DNA of 64,000 bases from Ciona savignyi (lineage: Eukaryota; Chordata; Ascidiacea; Phlebobranchia; Cionidae). The translations under genes were made by a program, and so were the position numbers. Position 1 is the stretch's first letter. Every line of letters starts with the position of its first letter. The notes beneath the pieces are model-generated. The model was not told the DNA's origin, did no database searches, and saw nothing but the letters and a program-made list of their open reading frames with translations. Positions 46,214 to 58,100 of the stretch are shown here, one piece after another. Where the stretch lies: contig CH002814.1 of NCBI GenBank assembly GCA_000149265.1, positions 318,975-382,974 of the forward strand, read 5' to 3'.

Positions 46214-46658
46214 CTGATGTGGGACTAAGACAGTAGAAGCAAGTCGTAGAACTGCAATGATGAAAAACAATGTTTTTAGTGAGCGGTTTTGCTCCTCTCT
46301 ACCTCTGTCTCTCTTCATTTATCTTTAGTGTTGCCCAATTTTATTTTTAGAAAATTTTATTAGAGAAAAGTGAATCCACTAGACCGAGGAAATGAATGCA
46401 AATGCTAGTAATGCTTCTTGTTGACGAGCTTTATTAAACCTGAACGTCTTGTTTAAAAGTTTCATTCCATTTTACTTTGGCCGTTGATGCACGATGATAT
46501 CGAAAATTGAGAAAAAAGAATAGACAGATATATATTGTTTAATGATCACGCTTTTACTGTTGAAAGTAGTTTGATTTCAAGTTTCTTCACGGATATATAT
46601 AATTCTAAATTACGAAATCAATAATATAATTGAATAGTTTTAGCTAACTGTTTCAATA

Positions 46659-49600
46659 ATGACGACTTTTGATAATTCTGCAGCAATGGCCGTAACAAGC
46701 CCTGTTGCTACCAAACGTGGTAATAAGACCTACGCAAAAGTCCTTCAAGTACATGGGGTAGGTTTATATGACAGTTTTATATGGAACTTTTGCATTTACA
46801 TTAGTTATTATAACATAACATAGCAGAAACTTAAGTGCATGGTAATTTCAACCTATCAGCTTTTTCGTACGTCGCATTTCAGCCGAAAAGGTTGCAGGTT
46901 CGAGACAGATCGATATTTTTTTTGATTGTGTCCTAGGCAAATGACGGACATTGCATGATTCTGAAGGAAAGCAATCGTACTTAGCAAATCCTAATACGAC
47001 GGCTGATGCGTGTTAATCTGACTTGCCCTTACGAGCGTTTTAACACCCTTGATTTTTTCTATTCACCGGGATAAAACATGAATATTCTCTCCTATAGACT
47101 ACCTCATTACCGTTTGTTAAAGTTTACTCAGATCTGATTGAAATGCTAACGTAAATATGTGTTTATTCAGCTATGTATAAGACATGTTTTACAGATCTCT
47201 CACATTTTACTGGGATCTTTATCGATGTTCACATCTAGTTACGCGCTGGCGTTTGCTCTTTCCGGATATTATTATGACGTATTCGCCTACATATCAGCTG
47301 GAATTTGGTGTGGAATACTTGTAAGTATGACATATTTGGCCTTATAATTATTGGTTTCCTTCTATTCCAAAGAAAATAGATATTGACTCTGTTTTTCCTC
47401 TGCATCACAAAGGAAAACAAACTCGGCAGCGACAAGTTTTAAATCTATAACCCTTCGATTAAACTGCGACGCACTATTCCACTAATCGGTCGAAATCGTG
47501 ATAAATTATGCAGTTACTAAAAAAATGCTTAAAATGTTCATTCATTTAACATTCCTAAAAAATATGGATTACTATGTAGCAGAATGAGTACGCCTTGTTA
47601 CTGCAAATATAACATACAACGGTATATTTGGTATTTTATCGTGAGTAATATTGGGGGTACTAGACTTGCTGACGATATCAGTGGTATTAGAAGGTTTATT
47701 AGAATAAGAAGTTCTGGATTCATTGCTTAAATTGGGTGATAAGGGTTATTTTTATGTTCGGTATGTTCGGTATCGCGACTCCATTCTTAACACCAAATGG
47801 AATACGAGTAAAGTCGTATAGCATACTTAAAATGCGGTTTATTTACGTTCCGATTCAACGATTGGAATTTAGTGGTAAGTTCTGTAGCATCATATTGATA
47901 TGTAGCACTGTATAATTTGTTGCATTGTATACTGCACATCGTCAATTTTGGTAACCCGGGATCCCATTAGCTTATTTTACCCGTTGCATATTATATAACA
48001 AACTAGAAGGTTACCAGGTAACTCGCTCGTTTCTACATTAAGAAACATACAACAATATAGTGGAAATGGGTTTTAAAATTAGTGGTGGGTTTTGAATATT
48101 ATTATTTTTTTTAATCTAAAATGGGCTTGTTAGTCATATACATAGGATAAAGGATATTTATGCTTATCCCGGCCTGGCTGAATGAGAAAACGCAACTCTC
48201 GTCAAATCGTCTCGCGCCCACAATAGGTTTATGGGAGCTATTACAGTGTGTTGTGCAGAAATCAAACTTTTCTCTAATTTAAAAGGCCTTGCAAATCAAT
48301 GGGCTAAGACAATGTATGTTAAGTGCCTTGCCAACAGACACAACCTACTTACTAACAACCAGTTTCCAATCTGCAACCATTCGGTTGAAAGGCGACGCAC
48401 AAACCCACCAAACAAACTATTGCGGTATGATAAATCTCGTTTATCTGTCTCGTTTCGTATGCCAATCGATCTTCTATCACCCTAGCCAAGTACTTTACCA
48501 TAAACTTTATCTTGCTAAAACGATTAAAATCATAGCAAGTAAATAAATTAACTGTTACCTAAACAATACTTCCCGTGTTTGTCAGAATACTTGGATTTAA
48601 ACAAGTATGATATTACTAACATATATAAATCTCAACCATATTAAAGATATAGACAAATGAGATATTTATTTTCTGAGCAAGAGAAAACGAAAGATTTTAA
48701 GTTTGCTGTTAAAAATTCAAAATATTTAAGTGAGGATGTTTTCAAATGAACAGTTGCTAAGTCAGAACAAATTAAATAAAATTAACAAATTTGATAATTT
48801 CAGTTCTTGGTTGCGGGTATCTTGGCATTAATGTCATCCGTGGAACCTAACAATTGCAATGTGAGTTTTTTGTAAGTCTCTAATGCGTGGTTACATTTGT
48901 GGTTTGTTTTTCTGAATGAGGTGTATTACATCTTGTCAATTTATGTCCATTTTCTCATGACTATAAGAACCTTATTTAAGAAAATATCCTGACCAAGTAT
49001 TATATTTATATACCCATATATAGTAACCAAACCATGTACAATCATTTAAAATAACTCCACGGTCTTATACAGTGTTATTCACCGCATAACAATAAAAAGA
49101 AAATATCACGAAAAGTTGGAGACAATCTTTGAAAGCCCAAATTAATTTATTCACTTGTTTTAGATTGCCGCTGGAAAGGTGATGTCGAGTTTAGCTGCCA
49201 TATTCGCAGCTATAATGTTCGGGATAGAGTTAGCAGGGGCAGCAATGGTTCAATCCTTAGCATATCGATACAGCTACAACAGTTACTGTAGCGGTTACTA
49301 CCAACCGGCGTATTATAAACCCGGCACCTACGTTTCAAGTTGCTACAGCTCGTCTGTGTATGGATCTGGCACTTACCGACCATCGCAATACATTTCTAGC
49401 GTCTACATTCCTTCAAAGTACATACCGTGCTACAATAACTCCCCACGCATTAGTGTAAGTAATGCTTATCTAATAATTCATTACTTCATATGAATTGATT
49501 ACAATTTAAAGTGATTGTTCAAGAAATAATCTGTCAATGCTTGCAGAAACAAAGCTGTAACAAGCGAGATAAAACATTCAGCAATGGTATGAAACACGAG

Positions 49601-52021
49601 TTAAAATATTTAGCAATGGTATGAAGCACGAGTTAAAATATTCAGCAATGGTATAAAGCACTAGTTAAAATATTCAGCAATGGTATGAAGCACGAGTTAA
49701 GATATTCAGCAATGGTATGAAGCACGAGTTAAGATATTCAGCAATGGTATGAAGCACGATCTAGACATACACACATCTAACGGGAGTATACACTTTTTAA
49801 CTAAAATAATTGACAAGTTNNNNNNNNNNNNNNNNNNNNNNNNNNNNNNNNNNNNNNNNNNNNNNNNNNNNNNNNNNNNNNNNNNNNNNNNNNNNNNNNN
49901 NNNNNNNNNNNNNNNNNNNNNNNNNNNNNNNNNNNNNNNNNNNNNNNNNNNNNNNNNNNNNNNNNNNNNNNNNNNNNNNNNNNNNNNNNNNNNNNNNNNN
50001 NNNNNNNNNNNNNNNNNNNNNNNNNNNNNNNNNNNNNNNNNNNNNNNNNNNNNNNNNNNNNNNNNNNNNNNNNNNNNNNNNNNNNNNNNNNNNNNNNNNN
50101 NNNNNNNNNNNNNNNNNNNNNNNNNNNNNNNNNNNNNNNNNNNNNNNNNNNNNNNNNNNNNNNNNNNNNNNNNNNNNNNNNNNNNNNNNNNNNNNNNNNN
50201 NNNNNNNNNNNNNNNNNNNNNNNNNNNNNNNNNNNNNTCACTGGATTTAGGCAATGTTCGATAAGTCACTGTCTACACAACCGATTAGCTAGTCACCAGT
50301 TTCGAATCTGCAACCCTTCGGTTGAAAGGCGACGCACTAATTAATCAGACTAATCATTCGGAAATCCATAAAATATTACCTTTGTGATTAGAAACCTTGA
50401 TTTCATATAAATATAGTTTTATAAATATGGGGTACAGTCAAAAATATATCACTCTAAAATATCGGTACAGTTTTACTTTAAGATTAAAAAAACATAAAAA
50501 TTTGTGTTTGTGAACTGCTGGTAAACTGGTATCAATCGGCATTTTTAAAGCAAGCTATAGATAATGCGCCTACATTATATGTAACTCCTCTACCATGAAG
50601 AAATCCAATAGATCTCTTATTTTTATCATGTCTTAATTTTGTACAAAACAAAATCGGAGCAGAATAAGTTTCCCAACCTTATTTACAAAGCTATAACGAA
50701 ATTTACATACATAATTTCCACCACAGGCGGGAATCACAGGAATGTCTACACTTCACGGCTTCATGGCTTTCTTTGCATTTGCTGAACTTGTCGTTGCCAT
50801 ATTCCATTCCGTGTATTGCTGCAAGTACAAAAGGCTTTTAAACTCGAAATGGAAAAAGGTTGGATTGGGTAGTATTATAACACACCTCCTCAGGACTATC
50901 TATCATTAAGGCTTTGATACTGTCTCAGTTTAAACTATTAATACACTGGATCGGGCAATTTTCTCTAAGTGTTCTGCCCAAGTACACTGCTGCAATGACA
51001 GATACTGGTTTCGATCCGACAATCTTTAGGTGATTTATACAGCTCATCACTATATTTTCCTGCCAACACCAGACTCCACCAACTACGGTAGAAAATAAGA
51101 CTACTTACCAACAACCGATCACTCAACAGATGCCAGTTACAAGCATTGGCCACCCCGCAGGTACCTTTGCAATAACACTGGATTTATTATAAAATGATGA
51201 ATATGTCATCTAATTTCTAATTAAAACTTAACTAATCATCTACATACGCTTTGAGTTAAACTCAAGTTCAAAAAGTAGGTAATGCTAATGACAGTCAAAC
51301 ATGTAGTTTTTAAATTAAAATCGGTTACATGTCCTTCAGTTACACATCTACATGATAGTAAAGTTCAAATTTGGGGCTAATTGAATTTTAAAAATTGAAA
51401 AATAAGTCATTTACTTTTCTATCAAAAACTTTGGTGGGTAATGCCAGTGCCAGTAAAACATGCGTTTCTTTTAATTGAAATCGGAAATCCCTTTTGCTTC
51501 CTACACATTGAGGTAAAGTTCAAATTTTTAGAGGCAGGAGTTTTTAAATTTAAGTTTTTTATGTCATCTATATTATATAAAATAGATATCATGGACAGTC
51601 AGTACACCGCTGTTGGTTTATTTCTTATTGTTATAACGCAGTTCTACTTTCAGGAATGCCGGTCACCACAACATACCCTATAGTAGAAGATGTTACTTAC
51701 CAAAATTACCCGATACCCACCTACGCTAACCATCAAGCCTATATGGTAATTTTACTTAAGTGACATTAATTGTTTTGAGTTTACCTATAAAACATGGTAA
51801 ATACAAAACGTTTTCATCCATCTTACTATTTAAAGTCATGTTTTATAGACAAGTTCAACCAGTGAAGGCAGCACTACCACGACATCAACGGTTTATCAAA
51901 ATGATCCACCACAATATACGGAGGTAAGAAAATGTTGATAACACCGATAGTTTTTGCGAATATGTTTTTAATAATCAACCAATCATTTTTACCACAGAAC
52001 GACCAAAACAATCAAATGTGA
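46659..52021 (+). CDS. MS4A-like four-transmembrane protein, gene 3
   Basis: Exons: 46659-46757, 47195-47320, 48804-48860, 49164-49454, 50727-50858, 51073-51160, 51654-51745, 51849-51923 and 51998-52021; 327 residues. Same topology as gene 2; segment 1 carries FTSSYALAFALSG in place of FTWSYALAF. The loop is SYNSYCSGYYQPAYYKPG and on to KYIPCYNN. The tail contains PPQY and ends NDQNNQM. Intron 4 contains a 32-bp tandem repeat and a 418-base gap. Exon 5 lacks the donor used by the paralogues: after LNS the GT is gone and the next in-frame donor adds Lys-Trp-Lys-Lys. A possible AATAAA is at 52141-52146. Splicing of exon 5 is the least certain part. Confidence 0.85.
46860..47095 (+). repeat. SINE, old copy (gene 3 intron 1)
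   Basis: Same position and degraded form as 39450-39700 in gene 2. The tail reads ATATTCTCTCC. Confidence 0.68.
48150..48420 (-). repeat. SINE, diverged (gene 3 intron 2)
   Basis: Reverse-strand tail (GGATAAAGGATATTTATGC), body and head are recognisable. It corresponds in place to 40005-40210 of gene 2. Confidence 0.68.
49574..49762. repeat. 32-bp tandem repeat, about six units (gene 3 intron 4)
   Basis: The unit is about ATTCAGCAATGGTATGAAGC followed by ACGAGTTAAGAT. The array stops 60 bases before the sequence gap. Gene 2 has only a single related segment at the same place. Confidence 0.9.
49820..50237. other. Assembly gap (418 N)
   Basis: Undetermined bases inside gene 3 intron 4, probably a size estimated from read pairs. 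No exon is expected here from the paralogues. Confidence 0.99.
50238..50362 (-). repeat. SINE head part (gene 3 intron 4)
   Basis: Reverse-strand GGCAATGTTCG through the head ending TAATCAGACTAATCATTCGG. The 3' half lies in the gap. Confidence 0.75.
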
Positions 52022-52379
52022 ACGGGTTTACGACATGCATCTCTATAATGCGCTGTGTTTAATCTATGTATAGGCTTTACGATTATTAAAATGTGCTTAT
52101 GTTAACATTGCACCGAAGAGTGATGTTGCCAAAACTTGTAAATAAAGGTTTATTAATTAATATTGGATTTTTTGGCCATTAATATAATTATGCCCTATTA
52201 TTTGGCAATGCTTAATTTAAAATAGGAAGATTTTTTAGAATTAATTTTTGAGATATGCTTTATAGCGGATAAACTACTAGCTGTATAAGAATAAGCTTTT
52301 TAATTGAGAAAAATGCATGTTTCGCAAAAGGTACATTATGTATGCACTACAATATGGCAAGCAGAGTGATTCATTAATT

Positions 52380-52930
52380 GGAAAACGTTTTAGCCAATCG
52401 AAACTTCGTTAAAGCCGACCGGATATTACAAGAATTTAAATAGAATACTTCTTTGTGTATTGCTGGCTACTTAATCAAGAATTAAAAACCTACGCATTAC
52501 TATTAGCGTGATTGCAGCACTTTAGAATTTTGTTCCAATATTAATATCTAAAAGTTAACAGTTCCTGTATAATACAACGAAACTTTGTTTTTAACTTTTG
52601 ACCTAACAGGTGCTAGCTGTGTGTGTGTGTGTATCCGTGACGTAAAGAAGCTGATTGATTGGCATTGAAAACATAACAATACAGTAACCCTTGTGACGTC
52701 ACAATAAACGATAACTTACGTTTGTTGTAATCAGTGTTTAAACTAGGTTATTTCTAGTTTTATCCTCTTAATATTGAAAAAGACAAGGATAATTATTATT
52801 TGTAAAAGAAACAGGTAAACTCATTAAATTACTACAGTTAAAACACGCCTGTTTGATTACACACAGTGAAATGTTACTTAAACTAAAACACTGTAATTAA
52901 AACCAATGAAAAGTGTAATACACCAAAAAA
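52380..52930. repeat. Conserved intergenic block, copy B
   Basis: Counterpart of 44090-44700, downstream of gene 3 as that one is downstream of gene 2. It contains a short (GT)n run at about 52618. Confidence 0.8.
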
Positions 52931-53079
52931 ATAATTTATGTTTTCAAAATAACTTATTTTTCTTAAATTAAATAGCCCTAAACATAACTACACAATAAAT
53001 ACAAATTGTTAACTTTATGTAATTAATTATAGCAAAGCTTTATAAACCAATTCATTATAAGTTGTCGCTTAGTTTAGAT

Positions 53080-53387
53080 CAGCGTTTCCCAACCTTTTTT
53101 GGTCGCGGACTATTTCCTTACCAGCGAAAGTCTTTGCGGACTCAAAGGGCATCAATTTTCAATTAGCGTAAGTCAAAAGTGTAGCGTAACAGTTCTATGT
53201 GCTTACAATACACTACGACAAACTTAAAATTACCTGGAGTTACAATGTCTCGTTGATAAAAACATATCACTGCTGTTTATAACGATCAATAACAAATAAA
53301 AGTTTTGCAAATTGTTGATGTGCTTGCGGACTCATTTAACCTTTCACGAACTCGTTTGAGACCGCGGACTCGGGTTGGGAAACACTG
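53080..53387. mobile_element. hAT-type MITE with target duplication
   Basis: The ends CAGCGTTTCCCAACC and GGTTGGGAAACACTG are inverted repeats with one mismatch, flanked by the 8-bp duplication GTTTAGAT (53072-53079 and 53388-53395). 308 bp, no coding capacity. GCGGACT words are repeated near both ends. Confidence 0.93.
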
Positions 53388-53949
53388 GTTTAGATCTATG
53401 GTTTAAGTGACGTTTGTGAGCTTTATGCCTGTGGCGCTTATTTTATAAGGAAATGCACAGTCTTCTGATTTGATGACGTTATTTATTACTGCTACGACCT
53501 ACGAGTACTGGTGTTGTTACAATATTGTAGTGATATTCAGTCATTATAGGTGTCAGGTACAGTATTGTATAGGATATCAGATACAAAGGTGTAAAAATTC
53601 ATTTTAATTGCTGAAAATTATTTGGATATATAAATGTCAAAGGTTTAATTAAGCTATATTTTCTATAAACATGCATATATATTCATGCATATATGTATTA
53701 TATCATTTTAATATTTGTATTCAGGTCCTATGTAATTTGAAGGAAATAGAACACGCACGTATTCTGACGTATGATTTCCTAAGTAAGATTGATCGGTTCG
53801 GAAAAGTACAGCGAGTGAATAGAATAACCAGTGTTAAGCATCAACAGTCGCTATAACGAGTTATCATGTCTGTTAATCACAGGGACGTGCCAGGGCTGTT
53901 AGGCGTTTAATTTTGGATACTTCATGACCCATTTGAATTCACTAAATTG

Positions 53950-54890
53950 TGACAACGGCAAGTAAGAGTCTGTTGTAGTCAGTGCTTACTTAGATTTTTC
54001 TTTTTTTTCTTTTTTGACATTAGAAAATTAAAGATAATTATTATCTATCAAACAAACAGGTGACTTCACTAAATTGGAAGAGTTAAAACACGCATGTTTG
54101 ATTACACACAGTGAAATGTAACTTAAACCAAGACACTGTAATAATAACCAATGAAAAGTGTAATACCCCCAAAAAATTAATTCAACTTTTCAAAATAATT
54201 TATTTTTATTAAATTAAATAGCCTGGAGAAAAGACGTTTAATACAGCTCGAAACAAACGGTGGACTTTTTCGTTTATTTATAAAATTGCCTTAAAGTTGT
54301 TGTTTGTATACATTACTACACAAAGCATACAAATTGTAAACTTTATTTAGCTAATTATAGAAATGTATAAACCATTTTATTACAATTTATAAACCAGTTC
54401 ATAATAAGGAGTCTCTTAGTTTTGATCTATGCTTAGAGTTGATGTGACGTATCATGAGCTATTAGTTTTTGGCGAGTATTTACTAAGAAAGTGCACAAAC
54501 GTCGAACCCGATGACGTTATTTATTACTGCTGTGCTACGAGTACTGGTATTAATACAATAATGTAGTGATAGTCAGTAATTATAGGTTTCGGGTACAGTA
54601 CTGAATAAGTTATCAGGCACAAAGGTTTAATAATTCATTTTAATTGCTGAAATTTATTTGGAAATATAAATGTTAACGGTTTAATTAAGCTATTATTTTT
54701 CTATAAATATATATTTATGTATATATGTATTATATTATTTCTTTATTAGTTTGCAGGTTCTGTATGAATTTTAACGAAATAATATACGCACGTATTCTGA
54801 CGTATGATTTCCTATGTAAGATTGATTGGTTCGAATAAGCACAACGAGTGAATAGAACAACCAGTTTTAGTGTTGTGTTAGTCATAATAG
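53950..54890. repeat. Conserved intergenic block, copy C, plus doubled flank
   Basis: The part 53950-54240 matches the end of copies A and B. The part 54430-54890 matches 53400-53870. This is an extra copy with no MS4A-like gene between B and C. Confidence 0.72.
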
Positions 54891-55181
54891 CAGAGCCAAA
54901 GTGTAAACTTTCTAATTCAGTGTTGGACAACGTTATTAAAGACTGGTTTAAGCAAGTTAGGCATATTTAACATAAAATACAATTAATCTATCTCAGAACA
55001 GTTGTGACGGCGTTTCTAAGAACAGCAAGAGCGATTACACGGGTGGTGTTTATATACGTTCGATCTGTACTGTGTATTAAAGTAGTTTAGGTTTGTCACG
55101 TTTTAGTTTAGTTTGATTTTTAATCAATCTTTATTATTAAATACTTAGGATTTTAAAAAGATTAAGCAAACTGTTTCATCA

Positions 55182-58100
55182 ATGGCGACTTTTGTTAATT
55201 CTGCACCAATAGCCGTGTCAAGCTCAGTTGTTAACAATCCTGCCAAGAATTATTCAAAAACCTTCCAAACACTTGGGGTAAGATTTATATCCTAGTTCTT
55301 TAAAGTTAATACCTCACGACCCCAATGAATGAATCAGGCTTTGACTTATTTTTATAGATTTTTTTAATCATAAAGCATAACTATGATCGTACGTAGTGTT
55401 TATGTATATTAAACTTTTAACACAACACGTGTACATTTTATTTACCAAACGTTAACCTCATGTGTAGTGTACCAAAATGCCGATTTACTTATTCTTAAAC
55501 CTGTAGATCCAAATGGATTTATCTAAAGTTTTATCACAATACAACACAGAATAACTCTGTTGTGGCAAAATGGTAATCTGTCAACTACGTTTGTTATCAT
55601 TGAATAGGATATGATATTGATGTTTATCCCGTGAATGGGAAAACCAAGGGGGTTAACACACGGGCAATCAACAGATCACCTCGCGCCCACCGTCGGGTTA
55701 CCGGAGCTATTGCAATGTGTTGTGTATGATTCACACGTTCCTTCAATTTGGTGAAACCCATTAATTCCTTGGGTTCAGGCAATGTCTGTTAAGTGTCTCG
55801 CCCAAGGACACAACCGACTAGCTAGCGACCAGTTTCGCACCTGCAACCTTTTAGCCTAAGGCGCCGCACTTAACCACCAGACTAACCGGTCGGTCATGTT
55901 GGTCTTAGTGCGATACAAGGAAATTACATTCCAACTACTTTCTCGTGGTTTACCAACATAAAAGGCATTTTATATAGAATGGAAAAATTTACAGTTTTGG
56001 TTTAGCCTTTAGCAAATTACTCTTGCGCCGTCTACTTAAGTTCTTCCTCAGAGCCACAACTAACTAGCAAGAGATTCTGTTTCCTTTCAAATAACAACAA
56101 CCGTACGATACCAACGAATAATAAGTTACTGTAGCAGCAACACAAAAACAACGGAAATAAAACTATGTTGGACTTTGTAAAAGTTTGCTTGGCTTTAGGT
56201 TTATCCATGTACACCAATGAGTGATTTATATTTTAAAGTATAACATTTTCAGATACTTCAAATCTTACTTGGATCTTTATCTATAATAACGTGGAGCTAC
56301 GCGTTGGCGTTTGCTGTTTCCGGATATTATTATGACGTATTCGCGTATATTTCTGCTGGTATCTGGTGTGGAATATTTGTAAGTATAAAATATATTTTGT
56401 GTAAGTTTTCCAAGAAAACATTGCATTAACAGTTGGCCCGACATTGTAATTATAGTTTTCGTGTTTTCAGCTAACGCAAGAGAATATATATATTACAAAC
56501 GAAGAGACTAAACGTTTAAAACCTGAAAACCTGGAAAAGTTCATTCAAAATTAAATCCCAACAAAATTCAAATAAAAAATATCCTACAATAATAAAAGGG
56601 AGAACATGATTATGAGAATAGCAAAAAATCCCAGTCAAACGAAAAATTACAAAGGGTGGTTTACTGACTAGAAAGTATGCGGTTTAGAGATATGTATAAA
56701 GTTTTGTAATGTGGCGGTTGACTGTACTATTTATGCTTATTAGTATTGCACGAAAGACATAGGGGGGTTTCTTTTGAAAGTTTGCTATCGAGTAGTCACG
56801 GTTTGTCGCTTATTCACGTCATGACTTGAATACAGTGGTTGTTGTAGTGAAGTATGTGTTACAATGTTTGGTTGAACCATGACAGACAGTGACAACATCG
56901 TGATTGATGTGTTTGTTTGTTGTAAGAAATCTTCAGTTCACAGTTTCTCTTTCATAGCTCCGGTAACCCGACGATGGGCGCGAAGTGATCTGACAATTGC
57001 CCGTGTGTTAACCCCCTTGGTTACCCATTCACGAGGATAAACATGAATATCCTATCCTAATATAAAAGAATCAAACTTTGACTTTTCAGTTCTTGGTGGC
57101 GGGTATTCTGGCAGCAGTGTCATCCGTGGAACCCAACAATTGCAAAGTGAGTGTTTTGTAAAGCTGTAAAGCTTTGTTACATTTGTGGCTGGTATTGTTG
57201 TATGATTGGCATTAAACATCGATAAATATGATGATTTGTCTAAAATAAAGACCAGTTTAAAATATATCACGTTCAACTGTGTTATTTCTCTGTATTACCA
57301 TAAATAAAAAAACACAAAATATTACGAAAATATAAATACCAAACTTTAGTATTTTCGTCCACTTTTAGATTATCTCTGGAATGGTGATGTCGATTTTTGC
57401 TGCCATATTCGCCGCTACCATGCTTGGAATAGAAGTGGCAGGAGCTGTATTAGTGCCCTTCTCAGCATCTCGATACAACTACTACAGTTACTGTAGCGGT
57501 TACTACCAACCGTCGTATTACAAATCCGGCACCTACGTTTCAAGTTGCTCGTCTCTATATGGATCTAGCACTTACCGACCATCGCAATACATTTCTAGCG
57601 TCTACATTCCTTCAAAGTACATACCGTGCTACAACTCCCCACGCATTAGTGTAAGTAATGTATATCTTTATATTTTGTCTTTATTTAAGTTTACAAACTA
57701 ACTACAGTGATTGTCAGTATAAAAGACTGATATCAAAGTATTTAACAATTATTTATTGATTTAATGTCTTCCGGAATCTAGTTAAAATAAAAATTTGTGT
57801 TGAACAAATATCTGGTGCTGTAGAAACTTTTCTTCCAACTTGATAACACTAATCTGTGCCAAGGGTGGGATGAGACTAGAATAGGATATCCATCCTTGCG
57901 AATAAAAAAATACAAGGCGAGTTATCACACTGATAATAGTTAGATTGCCTAAATAAATGGGTTAGTCTTGTAGTGGTAATCGGAAAAATACCTCGCGTCC
58001 ACTGTAAGGTCAATTATCTATTGCACTGTATTCTTCACGATTGATACACTCATTCCATTTATGTTGAATCATTTAATTTATTAAATTCAGCCAATATCCG

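Larger units (their letters stand above)
43525..46658. other. Intergenic: MS4A-like genes 2 to 3
   Basis: No coding exon. 44090-44700 is a conserved block found again at 52380-52930 and, in part, at 53950-54240. 44800-45900 is a reverse copy of the 335-bp-unit repeat. 45955-46440 repeats the upstream block of gene 2, interrupted by an insertion (45995-46213). Confidence 0.65.
52022..55181. other. Intergenic: MS4A-like genes 3 to 4
   Basis: No coding exon. 52380-52930 is copy B of the conserved block and 53950-54240 is a partial copy C. The following DNA is also doubled (53400-53870 against 54430-54890, sharing GATGACGTTATTTATTACTG and ACGAGTACTGGT). A hAT-type MITE sits at 53080-53387. Confidence 0.65.

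Noticed and set aside
49706..50269. Long open frames over the N stretch
   Set aside because: Produced only by undetermined bases read as open.
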